From: Hymenobacter swuensis DY53
GTDB taxonomy: Bacteria; Bacteroidota; Bacteroidia; Cytophagales; Hymenobacteraceae
NCBI RefSeq assembly: GCF_000576555.1
Contig: NZ_CP007145.1
Location: 3,680,501-3,744,500, forward strand
Direction of reading: 5' to 3'
Length of the DNA stretch: 64,000 bases
The stretch's first letter is position 1. Each line of letters starts with the position of its first letter. Positions 7,887 through 16,098 of the stretch are shown one piece after another. The notes beneath the pieces were generated by a model. It searched no databases, was not told the DNA's origin, and saw nothing but the letters and a program-made list of their open reading frames with translations. The translations under genes were made by a program, and so were the position numbers.

Positions 7887-8565
7887 CTCCGTGCCTGCGG
7901 CGTCCGCCATGGACGGTGCCGCCGCCCGCCCTGCCATTGATACCCACCTCCCGGCGGACCTGCGCACCCCCCTTCGCCCCGATGCCTTTGCCCTCAGCGA
8001 CGACGAGAAGATTGCGGCTATTGCGGCTCACTTCCGCGAAATCATGCAGGTGCTGGGCCTCGACCTCACCGACGACAGCCTGAGCGGCACGCCCAAGCGG
8101 GTGGCCAAAATGTATGTGCAGGAGTGGTTTAAAGGCCTGGACCCGAAACACCGCCCCGACGTCCGCTTGTTTGAGAACCGCTACCAGTACCACAACATGC
8201 TGGTGGAGCGGGACATCACGCTTTTTTCATGCTGTGAGCACCATTTTGTACCCATCATCGGGAAGGCACACGTTGCGTATCTACCGGGGGAACATGTGGT
8301 AGGCCTGAGCAAGCTGAACCGCGTGGTACAGTATTTCGCCCGCCGCCCCCAGGTACAGGAGCGCCTCACCCGCCAGATTGCCGAGGAACTCAAGAACGCG
8401 CTACATACAGAAGACGTAGCCGTGCTGATTGAAGCTGACCACCTCTGCGTGATGAGTCGGGGCGTCAATGATACGAATAGCAGCACCATCACGGCCGAGT
8501 ACGGCGGCGCTTTTGGCCGCGACGAAGCCCTACGGCGCGAGTTCCTGCGGTTAATTGGAAAATAA
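7879..8565 (+). CDS. folE: GTP cyclohydrolase I
   Basis: FolE opens GTP to 7,8-dihydroneopterin triphosphate, the first step to folate and tetrahydropterins and the substrate of the PTPS homologue just upstream. The 228-residue protein has the type I signature: C119-E-H-H122 in SCCEHHFVPI, GKAHVAYLPGEHVVGLSKL, RVVQYFARRPQVQERLTRQI and HLCVMSRG with the third zinc ligand. The first 35 residues are a poorly conserved Ala- and Pro-rich extension, common in this family. Start is fixed by the 8-nt overlap with the preceding gene. Confidence 0.96.
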   Translation: MDNSVPAASAMDGAAARPAIDTHLPADLRTPLRPDAFALSDDEKIAAIAAHFREIMQVLGLDLTDDSLSGTPKRVAKMYVQEWFKGLDPKHRPDVRLFENRYQYHNMLVERDITLFSCCEHHFVPIIGKAHVAYLPGEHVVGLSKLNRVVQYFARRPQVQERLTRQIAEELKNALHTEDVAVLIEADHLCVMSRGVNDTNSSTITAEYGGAFGRDEALRREFLRLIGK

Positions 8566-8597
8566 ACCGGCAAGCTGCTAGCTTTCCGATCCGGTTT
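8564..8597 (+). terminator. Weak hairpin after folE
   Basis: AAACCGG (8564-8570) pairs with CCGGTTT (8591-8597) with an inner AGC/GCT pairing and TTCTT after it. Short stem, so only a possible terminator. Confidence 0.4.
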
Positions 8598-8646
8598 CTT
8601 CGTATTCTGCCCGGCAACTCGTTTCCCGACTACAGTTCTCCTTAGA

Positions 8647-9561
8647 ATGTCCCGTAAAGTTCTGATTACCGGCGGTACCGGCATGATCGGCACCCGCCTC
8701 GCCGAAATGCTGATTGATGCGGGTTACGAAGTGGCGCTACTCAGCCGTACGCCCGGCAGTGGCCGCTACCGCAGCTTCCGCTGGGACCCGCTGGCCGGTA
8801 CCATTGATGAAGCGGCCGTGCCCTACGCTGATTACATCATCAACCTAGCCGGCAGCAGTGTATCGGACGGCAAATGGACGCAGGAGCGCAAGCGTGAAAT
8901 TCTGTCGAGCCGCCTGGCCGGGACGCAACTGGTGGCGAAACAGCTGGCAAAGAATAACCACCACGTCCGGGCGTTTCTTTCGGCTTCGGCCATCGGTATC
9001 TACGGCGACCGGGACGACCAGATAGTGCATGAGGAAACACTGCCTGCCGCCGATGATTTCCTGGCGGAGGTATGCCGGCAATGGGAAGCCGCCGCGCAGA
9101 GCGTAGCGACTCAGGGTACCATCCGGACGGCTATTATCCGCATCGGCATTGTGCTGAGCCCCGAGGGTGGCGCATTGGTGCCCCTGGCCCGCACCGTGAA
9201 GCTGATGGCCGGTGCGCCATTGGGCTCGGGCAAGCAGTACATGTCCTGGATCCACCTCGACGACCTGTGCCGCCTGTTCATTCAGGCCCTGGAGGATGCC
9301 AAGTGGGAAGGCACCTACAACGCTGTGGCCCCCAATCCCGTCACCAACCAACAGTTCACCAAAATTCTGGCCGATGTACTGCACCGCCCACTGGTGCTGC
9401 CCAAAGTGCCTGAGTTTGGCCTCAAGCTGATGATGGGCGAGATGAGCGAGATTGTGCTGGCCTCGCAGCGCGTGAGTGCCGAGAAAGTTCTGCGCAACGG
9501 CTTCACCTTCGAGCATCCGCAGTTGCGCGGGGCGCTGGAGTCGTTCTACGGCGAGGAGTAG
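8647..9561 (+). CDS. TIGR01777 / YfcH-type NAD(P)-binding epimerase-like protein
   Basis: An extended-SDR protein of 304 residues. The Rossmann motif is GGTGMIGTRLAEML at the N-terminus, then YADYIINLAGSSVSDGKWT and FLSASAIGIYGDRDD, where the Tyr of the usual YxxxK-like site falls in IGIYGD, as is normal for this subfamily. RIGIVLSPEGGALVPL and SWIHLDDLCRLFIQAL are family hallmarks, and the last 50 residues match the DUF1731 tail. Substrate and reaction are unknown for the family. The gene is alone between folE and a long hairpin at 9575. Confidence 0.9.
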   Translation: MSRKVLITGGTGMIGTRLAEMLIDAGYEVALLSRTPGSGRYRSFRWDPLAGTIDEAAVPYADYIINLAGSSVSDGKWTQERKREILSSRLAGTQLVAKQLAKNNHHVRAFLSASAIGIYGDRDDQIVHEETLPAADDFLAEVCRQWEAAAQSVATQGTIRTAIIRIGIVLSPEGGALVPLARTVKLMAGAPLGSGKQYMSWIHLDDLCRLFIQALEDAKWEGTYNAVAPNPVTNQQFTKILADVLHRPLVLPKVPEFGLKLMMGEMSEIVLASQRVSAEKVLRNGFTFEHPQLRGALESFYGEE

Positions 9562-9574
9562 GACCATTACCGCT

Positions 9575-9626
9575 AACAAACGAGAAAGGGCCAACCGCAC
9601 TTGCGGTTGGCCCTTTCTCGTTTGTT
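9575..9626. terminator. Bidirectional terminator with 25-bp perfect arms
   Basis: Bases 9575-9599 are exactly complementary to 9602-9626. The GGGCCAACCGC core is flanked by A-rich and T-rich ends. It lies between convergent genes (9561 and 9639). Confidence 0.9.
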
Positions 9627-9638
9627 TGGTCTGTCGGA

Positions 9639-12026
9639 TTACTGCTGGCCACCCAGGCTATCGGGCAGGGGCACGGTGCCGTTGTTGAGGTTTTCCAGCA
9701 GGTTATCGACCACAATAGTGTCCACTACCTCCTCGCGTCGGCGGCGGGGTTCGGCCGTTACGCAGGTATACTTCTTGTTAATTTTGACAGTAGGCTGCGG
9801 AAATGGCCCCATTCGGATGTCGAGGTCGGGGTCCTGGTAAAGCTTCTCCATGTAGGTTCCAAAGATGGGCAGTGCCATGCGGCCGCCTTCGCCCTGCTGG
9901 GAGTTTAGGAAGTGGATGCTCCGGTCTTCGCCGCCCACCCACACGCCGGTTACCAGGTCTTTAGTGATGCCCATGTACCAGCCGTCGGAGTAGTTGCTGG
10001 TGGTGCCGGTTTTGCCGCCAATCTGGTTGTTCTTTTTCCACAGCTCATAGTCCCAAAGTGCCTGCGAGGTACCGCCGGGCTCCTCCATGCCGCCACGCAG
10101 CATGTATGTCATCAGCCAGGCAGTTTCGGCCGGAATTACGCGCTTCTGCTGCGGGTCGAACTGGGCCAGCACGTTGCCGTTGGCATCTTCAATGCGAGTA
10201 ATCAGCATGGGTTCGGTCCGGAAGCCCTGGTTGACGAAGGTGCTGTAGGCATTCACCATCTCAAACACGCTCACATCACCACCCGAGCCTAGGCCGATAC
10301 TGGGCACCGGCAGCAGCTTGCTCCGGATGCCCACTTTGTTGGCGTATTTGGCCACGTTTTCCCAGCCTACTTTCTCGGTGAGCTGGGCCGTGACGGAGTT
10401 AACAGAACGGGCCATAGCGTAGCGTAGCGTCATGTTCATGCCGGTGTACTCGCGCGTTACGTTATCGGGCTGCCACTCCATGGGCTTGCCGTCTTCCACA
10501 TACTTGATGGTTACCCGCTCATCCCGGATCCGGTCGCAGGGTGAGTAGCCATTGTCGAGGGCGGTGAGGTACACGAAGGGCTTAAAGGTAGAGCCGGCCT
10601 GGCGCTTGCCCTGCTTTACATGGTCGTACTGGAAGAAGCGGTAGTTGAGGCCGCCCACCCAGGCCTTGATCTGGCCAGTGAAGGGATCCATCGTCATCAT
10701 GCCCGCGTGCAGAAAGTGCTTGTAGTAGGCCAGCGAATCGAGCGGGGACAACATGAGAGTCGTGTCGCCGTCGCCTTTCCAAGTAAATACCTTGGTGGGA
10801 TGCTTGCGGTGCAGGGCCGAATCGAGCAGATCGGGACGGCCTTTGTACTGGGCAGCCAAGGCCTTGTACTGCTCGGTACGCTTCATCTGGGTTTCGATGA
10901 AGTTGGGAATCTCCTTGCCATCCTCGTCTACCCAGGGGTTGGAGTCACGGTTGCGCCAGAAGTTATCGAAGGAGCGTTGCAGGGTCTTCATTTTCTTCTG
11001 CACAGCTTCCTCGGCGTATTCCTGCATCCGCGAGTCGATGGTAGTGTACACCCGCAGCCCGTCGCGGTACAAATCGTAGCCATTCTGCTTGCACCACGCG
11101 TTGGCAGCCTGGCTAATAGCGCCCCGGAAGTAGGTTTCGGGGCCATCGACGTGCTTTTCTACCTGATACCGGAGCACGATAGGCGTAGCCTGCTCGGCCT
11201 GCACTTGGGCAGCCGACAGCACGCCCGCCTGGCCCATGCGCGTGAGCACCAAGTCGCGGCGGGTTTTGGCCCGTTCGGGGTGAAATTTGGGGTTGAAGGC
11301 AGTAGGGTTGTTGAGCATGCCCACCAGCATGGCAGCCTGCTCCACCGTCAGGCTATCGGGCGAGGTGCTGTAGAAGGTTTTAGCGGCTACTTTCACCCCG
11401 TAGGCCTGCGAGCCGTACTCCACGGTGTTGAAGTACAGGGCCAGAATCTCATCCTTGGTGTAGCGGCGCTCCAGTTCCACGGCCGTCAGCCACTCCTTGG
11501 TTTTGCTGATGAGCGTACCCACCAGCGGCACGTGGCCCAGCAGGCCGGTATTTTCCTGCCGACGGGTTTTATAGAGGTTTTTGGCCAACTGCTGGGTGAT
11601 GGTGGAGCCGCCGCCCCCGCTGCCGCCGGTAGCGGCCCCGGCCACGGCCCGGGCAATGGCAATGGGGTCGATGCCCGCGTGGTCCTGGTAGCGCACGTCT
11701 TCGGTGGAAATCAGGGCCTTAATTAGCCAAGGCGACATTTTGCTGAGCGGTACCGGAGAGCGGTTTTCGCGGAAGTAGCGACCCAGCAGTACGCCATCGG
11801 CCGTAAAAACCTGGGAAGGCTGTTCTACGCGCGGATTTTCCAGTTCCTCCAGGCTCGGCGACTTCCCAAACAGGAACAGGAAGTTCATGCTTACCAGAAT
11901 CGGGTAGAGCAGAAATGTGCCAACGCCCACGGTAAATAGCGCCCACAAGGCCCGCGAAACACGATTGGGCCACCGGCGGGCGGGCACGGCGGAAGCAGGA
12001 ATATTCGGCGACTTGGGAGCGGGCAT
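9639..12026 (-). CDS. Class A penicillin-binding protein (PBP1A type)
   Basis: A bifunctional peptidoglycan synthase of 795 residues. A single membrane anchor spans about 27-54 after a short basic cytoplasmic start. The GT51 glycosyltransferase domain has the catalytic Glu in ISTEDVRYQDHAGID (E109) and GGSTITQQLAKNL. The transpeptidase domain has the nucleophile S479 in AGSTFKPF, the SVN motif in MARSVNSVTAQL and KTGTT in GGKTGTTSNYSDGWYMG. All three transpeptidase motifs are intact. The C-terminal 60 residues are a low-complexity, basic then acidic tail. An exact -7 box lies about 50 bp upstream. It polymerises and crosslinks glycan strands in the periplasm. Confidence 0.95.
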   Translation of the reverse strand: MPAPKSPNIPASAVPARRWPNRVSRALWALFTVGVGTFLLYPILVSMNFLFLFGKSPSLEELENPRVEQPSQVFTADGVLLGRYFRENRSPVPLSKMSPWLIKALISTEDVRYQDHAGIDPIAIARAVAGAATGGSGGGGSTITQQLAKNLYKTRRQENTGLLGHVPLVGTLISKTKEWLTAVELERRYTKDEILALYFNTVEYGSQAYGVKVAAKTFYSTSPDSLTVEQAAMLVGMLNNPTAFNPKFHPERAKTRRDLVLTRMGQAGVLSAAQVQAEQATPIVLRYQVEKHVDGPETYFRGAISQAANAWCKQNGYDLYRDGLRVYTTIDSRMQEYAEEAVQKKMKTLQRSFDNFWRNRDSNPWVDEDGKEIPNFIETQMKRTEQYKALAAQYKGRPDLLDSALHRKHPTKVFTWKGDGDTTLMLSPLDSLAYYKHFLHAGMMTMDPFTGQIKAWVGGLNYRFFQYDHVKQGKRQAGSTFKPFVYLTALDNGYSPCDRIRDERVTIKYVEDGKPMEWQPDNVTREYTGMNMTLRYAMARSVNSVTAQLTEKVGWENVAKYANKVGIRSKLLPVPSIGLGSGGDVSVFEMVNAYSTFVNQGFRTEPMLITRIEDANGNVLAQFDPQQKRVIPAETAWLMTYMLRGGMEEPGGTSQALWDYELWKKNNQIGGKTGTTSNYSDGWYMGITKDLVTGVWVGGEDRSIHFLNSQQGEGGRMALPIFGTYMEKLYQDPDLDIRMGPFPQPTVKINKKYTCVTAEPRRRREEVVDTIVVDNLLENLNNGTVPLPDSLGGQQ

Positions 12027-12075
12027 GCAGAGCGCAGTGAGGCGAAGTAAACCAGCCGGGCCGGTTTCGGAGCCG

Positions 12076-12083
12076 CAAATATA
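12076..12083 (-). promoter_or_regulatory. -7 box (TATATTTG, minus strand) for the PBP gene
   Basis: Plus-strand CAAATATA is the complement of TATATTTG, an exact TAnnTTTG match, 50 bp before the PBP start. A TTTC about 17 nt further upstream may be a weak -33. Confidence 0.5.
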
Positions 12084-12216
12084 CCAGTTGCGGGCGGGCC
12101 GAAAGCTACGGTTGGGCCTAAGCTCCGATTAGCAGTCGGCGGGCGGCGTATCGAATGCTTATTAATTGCATCTAACCAGGAATAATTTACCAGCTCCCTC
12201 CACCCGGATACGGCAG

Positions 12217-12255
12217 CAATCCGGCGGTGCCGCCAGTAGCCGCGCCGCCGGATTG
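12217..12255 (-). terminator. Hairpin at the end of the membrane-protein cluster
   Basis: CAATCCGGCGG (12217-12227) pairs with CCGCCGGATTG (12245-12255) around a 17-nt loop, about 50 bp beyond the last gene of the minus-strand membrane cluster. No strong T run is seen. Confidence 0.55.
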
Positions 12256-12302
12256 CCGGGGATAGTACACTTTATGTAGGCACTAACAATCACCTCGGCT
12301 TT

Positions 12303-12683
12303 TCACCGAAATACCTTCATCAGACATAGAATAAAACCGATAAGCGCCGGAATAGAAACCAGCACAGCAGCGGCGTAGCTCATCCAGGCCAACAACTGCC
12401 ACAGCAGCTGCCAGCTGCCGACCACAACCTGCGAAACTCGCCGGGCCGTAGCGGCCGATTGCCAGGGCAGCATCAGCCCACAGCTGCACAATAACAGCCC
12501 GAACCATATGTCCGCCTGCGGGTGGTGCGGCCAGATTTCCCGCTCGAACCCTAGGTTTAGCAGCCCGAAGCCAAACAGGCCCACCACCAGCCAGCCGCTG
12601 CGAGGCACGGCCGGTAGTACCGTATGGCAGCCAAAGCGCCAGAGGCGGGCAACCTGTGCATCCAGCCAGCTTACCGCGGCCAT
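12303..12683 (-). CDS. Small membrane protein, last gene of the membrane cluster
   Basis: The reading frame stays open upstream to 12905, but that part is the shadow of the preceding gene. The ATG at 12683 (MAAVSWLDAQVARLW) overlaps the stop of the upstream gene by 13 nt, a sign of coupled translation. The 126-residue product has about three hydrophobic segments, including WLVVGLFGFGLLNLG, IWFGLLLCSCGLMLP and AAAVLVSIPALIGFILCLM. No family recognised. Its place after two other small membrane proteins and a DUF4173 protein suggests a shared membrane complex. Confidence 0.7.
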   Translation of the reverse strand: MAAVSWLDAQVARLWRFGCHTVLPAVPRSGWLVVGLFGFGLLNLGFEREIWPHHPQADIWFGLLLCSCGLMLPWQSAATARRVSQVVVGSWQLLWQLLAWMSYAAAVLVSIPALIGFILCLMKVFR

Positions 12684-13063
12684 AACGGTTGCAGCGTAAG
12701 CCAGCCCGTAGCCAGCAGCACTAGCCCCGCGAGGCTGAGCAGGTGAAACCCCACGCACAGCCAGAACACAAGCCCGGGCAGCAACCGCCCCGTATCCAGC
12801 AGGCTGCCCGGCGACGAGGGCAGCGCCAGTGGCAGCGTGGCCCGGTACAGGACCACGGCGTTGGCTCCCGTTACCCACAGGGCCAGCAGCCACGGCTGCT
12901 GCCACAGTTGTACTAAGGCCGTGAGTTGCCGGGCATCAACAGCACCCAGCCGGTACCAGTTCGGAATCTGCCACCACGTCCAGAGCAGGGCGCCGGCAGC
13001 CAGCAGCACCGCCAGGCTGCGGCCGGCGGAATGCGTGGAAGAAGATGCGGACATCGGACACAT
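12671..13063 (-). CDS. Small membrane protein of the DUF4173 cluster
   Basis: 130 residues with hydrophobic segments at roughly 17-30 (LAVLLAAGALLWTWW), 55-73 (WLLALWVTGANAVVLYRA) and 98-122 (LVFWLCVGFHLLSLAGLVLLA). The start at 13063 (MCPMSAS) is 3 bp after the upstream stop; the second ATG at 13054 is an alternative. No family is recognised and no catalytic motif is visible. Overlaps the next gene by 13 nt. Confidence 0.7.
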   Translation of the reverse strand: MCPMSASSSTHSAGRSLAVLLAAGALLWTWWQIPNWYRLGAVDARQLTALVQLWQQPWLLALWVTGANAVVLYRATLPLALPSSPGSLLDTGRLLPGLVFWLCVGFHLLSLAGLVLLATGWLTLQPLWPR

Positions 13064-13066
13064 ACT

Positions 13067-13309
13067 TTACCGGAGTGCCACGGCTGCCGGCGCGTTCTGG
13101 CCCCACAGCAGCATTACATGGAGCAGCACCCACAGCACCGAACCCAGCAGCACCGTGGCACAGGGCAATACTACCATCACCAGCCGCTGGCTGCGGGCTA
13201 TGAAGGTGGCGGCCCGCTCGCGCCAGGTGAGCAGGGCGGCCAGCGCGGCTACGCTACCGGCGCACCACAGCATTCCTAAAAACGAAAGTGCTATTGATAG
13301 AACAGGCAT
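13067..13309 (-). CDS. Very small membrane protein of the DUF4173 cluster
   Basis: 80 residues with two or three hydrophobic stretches: the first 27 residues (SIALSFLGMLWCAGSVAALA) and LVMVVLPCATVLLGSVLWVL with HVMLLWG. A basic loop (TWRERAATFIARSQR) joins them. It follows the DUF4173 gene by 47 bp and precedes the next small membrane gene by 3 bp. No family recognised. Confidence 0.65.
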   Translation of the reverse strand: MPVLSIALSFLGMLWCAGSVAALAALLTWRERAATFIARSQRLVMVVLPCATVLLGSVLWVLLHVMLLWGQNAPAAVALR

Positions 13310-13356
13310 GGTCGATTTAGCTTGAAAATGAGTTTTCGGTTTGGGTTTACTGTCTA

Positions 13357-14970
13357 TTAATCACGCAGAGTCTCGTACGCCGCCGATTCGGCGTGCGTCC
13401 AGCTTTGCCAGTGGTGGTACTGCGGGTAGTTCTGCTGCCACTGCTGAATGCGCAGGCGGATAGCCGCACGGGCCTCGGTGGGCGTGGCGGTGGTTTCGGT
13501 GTAGGCCCCGGGCGGACTGATGATGATGCGCGTCATGCCATCGAGCACCGTTTGGCGGGCGGCCAGTTCGGGCAGCACCCGCTCGGGCATAGCCAGCAGG
13601 AAGCCCAGGTTCAGCGTCTGGAAGCGTGGGCTGAGGTTGTAGCGGGCAATCCAGATTTCCCAGTTGCCCAACGCCAGCAGCAGCAGCAGCCCGTACGCGG
13701 CCAGCCCGTTGAGGCGCACCAACGAGTAAGCGGAGCGGCGCTGCCAGATTTTGAGCAGCACCGTGAGCAGGCCAAACAAAGTCAGCAACAGAAATCCGTA
13801 CACCCCGATGCGCTTGTAGGCTAGCTCGGTATGCAGGATATAGTAGTAGTTGCGCAGCCCCACCGATACCGCCAGCACCGCGTTCTGCAGTACCCACACC
13901 GTAGCCCCCCAGCGCAGGGCTGGAAGCCCCTGCTGGTAGAAGTTGAGGTTACGCCGGAAAAACCACAGCACAATTCCCATGGCTACCAGAATACTCAGGA
14001 TCAGCACATAAGTACCCTCGTGCACAAACTGTGTGAGGTCGAAGCCGGGCTCGGGCCGGAAGCCAAACCAGATCCAGCGAATATCAATCACATTCACTAC
14101 CAGCAGCAGCACGTTCACTAACCCAAACACGGCCAGCGCCGCCAGATACTCCTTGCGCAAATCGAGCGTCCGCCGGTCACGGGACCGAAAATCCGGCCGA
14201 CGTACCCCGAAGGACGCCACCTGGTCACGCTGCCGCCGCACAAACTCCCCAAAGCGCGACTCATGGTCGAGTAAGAAGTGAAACGGCACCACCACCAGCG
14301 CCCCGGCCGTGAGGGCCAGTCCCAGTAGAAAAAACAGCAGATGCGGCACCGAAATAGCCGGCAGCAGCGCCGCCAGCCACTCGCCCAGATGTAGCAGCAC
14401 AGTATCGGTCAGGCGGGCATACACCGGGTTGGCCAGCACGAACAGCACATGAAATACGCCCAGCACCACCAGCGGCAGCACCAGCAGCCGGCCGTAGAAA
14501 CGGGTGCGCCCCCAGCCAGCGCTTTTGGGCATACTCAGATAAGGCACCAACCCTGGCAGCACCCGCGCCGCCCCGGCTACCGCTGTCAGCAGGGCATATA
14601 CCACCAGCTTCAGGTGTGGCTGGTTCAGGTAGCCCAGCAGCATTGCCAGGGAAGCTACGCAGGCCAAGCAGGCTGCCCCGGAACCGTACCATACCACACA
14701 GCCCGCGCTCAGCAGCGTGCCGGCCAGCATCAGGCGGAAATAGCCGGAGCGCCACGCCGCCGCGTGCCGGGGCAGGCCCGCCAGCGTGGCTCCTACCACA
14801 AATACCGTGTACAAAGCCAGATTCAGCCCGGTTTCCTGGTTCCAGAACAGGAGGTCGAACAGGACTGCGCCCATTGGAATCAGCAGCTTTTGCAGGGCCG
14901 TGAGCGGCAGCGGAACCCGGCGTACTACCGGGCCGGAACTGGCGGCTAAGGAGGCAGAAATAGTGTTCAT
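13357..14970 (-). CDS. DUF4173 domain-containing polytopic membrane protein
   Basis: A 537-residue inner-membrane protein with about 11-12 hydrophobic helices. The segment FVHEGTYVLILSILVAMGIV followed by LWFFRRNLNFY, and YKRIGVYGFLLLTLFGLLT, are what I associate with DUF4173/DUF4153 proteins. A charged loop (about 235-265, RRQRDQVASFGVRRPDFRSRD) and a soluble C-terminal tail of about 90 residues lie outside the membrane. No enzymatic motif is seen and the function is unknown. The gene starts 19 bp from a palindrome (14989-15005) that recurs upstream of the gene at 15400-16071. It is likely repressed by the winged-helix protein encoded between them. Confidence 0.8.
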   Translation of the reverse strand: MNTISASLAASSGPVVRRVPLPLTALQKLLIPMGAVLFDLLFWNQETGLNLALYTVFVVGATLAGLPRHAAAWRSGYFRLMLAGTLLSAGCVVWYGSGAACLACVASLAMLLGYLNQPHLKLVVYALLTAVAGAARVLPGLVPYLSMPKSAGWGRTRFYGRLLVLPLVVLGVFHVLFVLANPVYARLTDTVLLHLGEWLAALLPAISVPHLLFFLLGLALTAGALVVVPFHFLLDHESRFGEFVRRQRDQVASFGVRRPDFRSRDRRTLDLRKEYLAALAVFGLVNVLLLVVNVIDIRWIWFGFRPEPGFDLTQFVHEGTYVLILSILVAMGIVLWFFRRNLNFYQQGLPALRWGATVWVLQNAVLAVSVGLRNYYYILHTELAYKRIGVYGFLLLTLFGLLTVLLKIWQRRSAYSLVRLNGLAAYGLLLLLALGNWEIWIARYNLSPRFQTLNLGFLLAMPERVLPELAARQTVLDGMTRIIISPPGAYTETTATPTEARAAIRLRIQQWQQNYPQYHHWQSWTHAESAAYETLRD

Positions 14971-14988
14971 GATTTATTATTTAAAAGA

Positions 14989-15005
14989 ACTTTGTATTTC
15001 AAAGT
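14989..15005. promoter_or_regulatory. Palindromic operator candidate upstream of the DUF4173 gene
   Basis: ACTTTG-TATTT-CAAAGT is a perfect 6-bp inverted repeat with a 5-nt spacer, 19 bp before the ATG at 14970. A near-copy, ACTTTG-CGTTA-CAAAGC, lies 11 bp before the start at 16071. A winged-helix regulator gene lies between the two. The sites overlap the expected -7 region, so repression is the simplest reading. Confidence 0.65.
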
Positions 15006-15028
15006 ATTTGGGCAAAAAAAGGGCTCGA

Positions 15029-15322
15029 CTATCCGCGCAATAACTTTTCCAATGCTGTCAGATGCTCCTGAAAAGCTATTTTCCCTTCTTTTGAAGCGGC
15101 GTACGTTGTGTTGGGCTTCTTACCGATGAACTGCTTGGTAACGGCCACATACCCGGCCTTTTCCAGCGCGGCAACGTGACTGGCCAGGTTGCCGTCGGTC
15201 AGGTCCAGGGCTTCCTTCAACTCGTTAAAGCTCACCGATTCATTGGCCATGAGCACGGCCATCACGCCCAACCGTACGCGGTTGTCGAAAGCTTTATTGA
15301 GCGTGTGAATAAGGTGTTTCAA
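15029..15322 (-). CDS. Small winged-helix transcriptional regulator (HTH_34-like)
   Basis: The conserved part starts LKHLIHTLNKAFDNRVRLGV and contains a winged helix (FNELKEALDLTDGNLASHVA then ALEKAGYVAVTKQFIGKKP). This is the ArsR/HTH_34 type, usually about 100 residues. The frame is open upstream to 15556, but that part overlaps the preceding gene. A TTG codon at 15322 starts exactly at the family N-terminus and gives 97 residues, so I chose it. No metal-binding cysteines are present. The gene sits between two genes that each carry the ACTTTG-N5-CAAAGY palindrome, which makes it the likely regulator of both and of itself. Confidence 0.82.
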   Translation of the reverse strand: MKHLIHTLNKAFDNRVRLGVMAVLMANESVSFNELKEALDLTDGNLASHVAALEKAGYVAVTKQFIGKKPNTTYAASKEGKIAFQEHLTALEKLLRG

Positions 15323-15399
15323 AGGAGAAGGCAGGAGGTAAAAATCAGAATGGACAGCCGGCCGGAGGCGGAAGCGAACAGGCTTTCCCGCCCAGCTTT

Positions 15400-16071
15400 T
15401 CACTTTTGGCTTCCGGTTCCCCTTTCGTAGCGGTTGTACATAAGCAGGCCGTAACCAATGTGGCCCAGGCCGAAGCCGAGTGCAAAGAACGCCAGCCCAA
15501 ACCCGGGGAACAACACGGCCACCAGTCCCAGCCCAATTTCCGTGAGCCCCAGCCACCGGATTTCATCGAGGGTGTATTTGCTGCCGTTGAGCAAAGCCAA
15601 GCCGTAGAATAACAGCATCCCCGGCACCACCAGCCCCACGGCTCCCTGCACAAACAACGCAAGGCAAAACAGGCCGCCCGCTACCAGCGGAATAGCCAGA
15701 CTAATGGCCAGCCGCCGCCCCAGCGCACTCCACACCGGCTGCCCGTCTCGCCGCGCCCGGCGCACCGTGAAGAACGTGGCTACGGCCAACGCCGCGCCCA
15801 CAATACCGGCCGCCAGCACCAGCAGAAACGGCAGCACCAGCAGCCGCTCTTCGGCGGTGCTTTGCAGCAGGCGCATGAAGCCCCCGTACGAATAGCCCTC
15901 CTGCGCGTAGCGCTGCTGCAGATACCAGTGCCCGATGCCGGCTCCTACTAACGCCACCACCCCGGCCCCTACCCCAGAGAGGCCACTAAGCGAAATAAAG
16001 CGCGACGACCGTTCCATGATGGAGCGAATCTCGGTGAGTTGGGCTAATGGGTCGATAATAGGCTTGGCCAT
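15400..16071 (-). CDS. Polytopic membrane protein paired with a winged-helix regulator
   Basis: A 223-residue protein with a soluble start (MAKPIIDPLAQLTEIRSIME) and five to six hydrophobic helices, for example LLVLPFLLVLAAGIVGAALA, LAISLAIPLVAGGLFCLALF and GLGLVAVLFPGFGLAFFALG. A basic cytoplasmic loop RRARRDGQP lies in the middle. No family name is certain. It precedes the winged-helix gene by 77 bp on the same strand, and its start is 11 bp from the palindrome at 16082-16098. Such membrane protein plus small winged-helix pairs recur in Bacteroidota; here the protein may sense a membrane signal, which is inference. Confidence 0.75.
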   Translation of the reverse strand: MAKPIIDPLAQLTEIRSIMERSSRFISLSGLSGVGAGVVALVGAGIGHWYLQQRYAQEGYSYGGFMRLLQSTAEERLLVLPFLLVLAAGIVGAALAVATFFTVRRARRDGQPVWSALGRRLAISLAIPLVAGGLFCLALFVQGAVGLVVPGMLLFYGLALLNGSKYTLDEIRWLGLTEIGLGLVAVLFPGFGLAFFALGFGLGHIGYGLLMYNRYERGTGSQK

Positions 16072-16081
16072 GTTTTAAAGC

Positions 16082-16098
16082 ACTTTGCGTTACAAAGC
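16082..16098. promoter_or_regulatory. Second copy of the palindromic operator candidate
   Basis: ACTTTG-CGTTA-CAAAGC, 11 bp upstream of the ATG at 16071. Five of six arm positions pair, and both arms match the site at 14989-15005 except for the last base. The spacer length is the same (5 nt). Confidence 0.6.

Noticed and set aside
10620..11726. 368-codon open frame antisense to the PBP gene
   Set aside because: Shadow of the PBP coding frame; no domain or start context, and the PBP motifs are intact on the other strand.
12303..12905. 200-codon version of the last membrane gene
   Set aside because: Its first 74 codons run through the preceding gene in another frame and look non-coding. The ATG at 12683 gives a clean membrane protein.
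15029..15556. Long version of the winged-helix gene starting at 15556
   Set aside because: The first ~78 residues overlap the upstream membrane gene and have an Arg/Pro/Gly-rich translation. The regulator fold begins exactly at the TTG at 15322.
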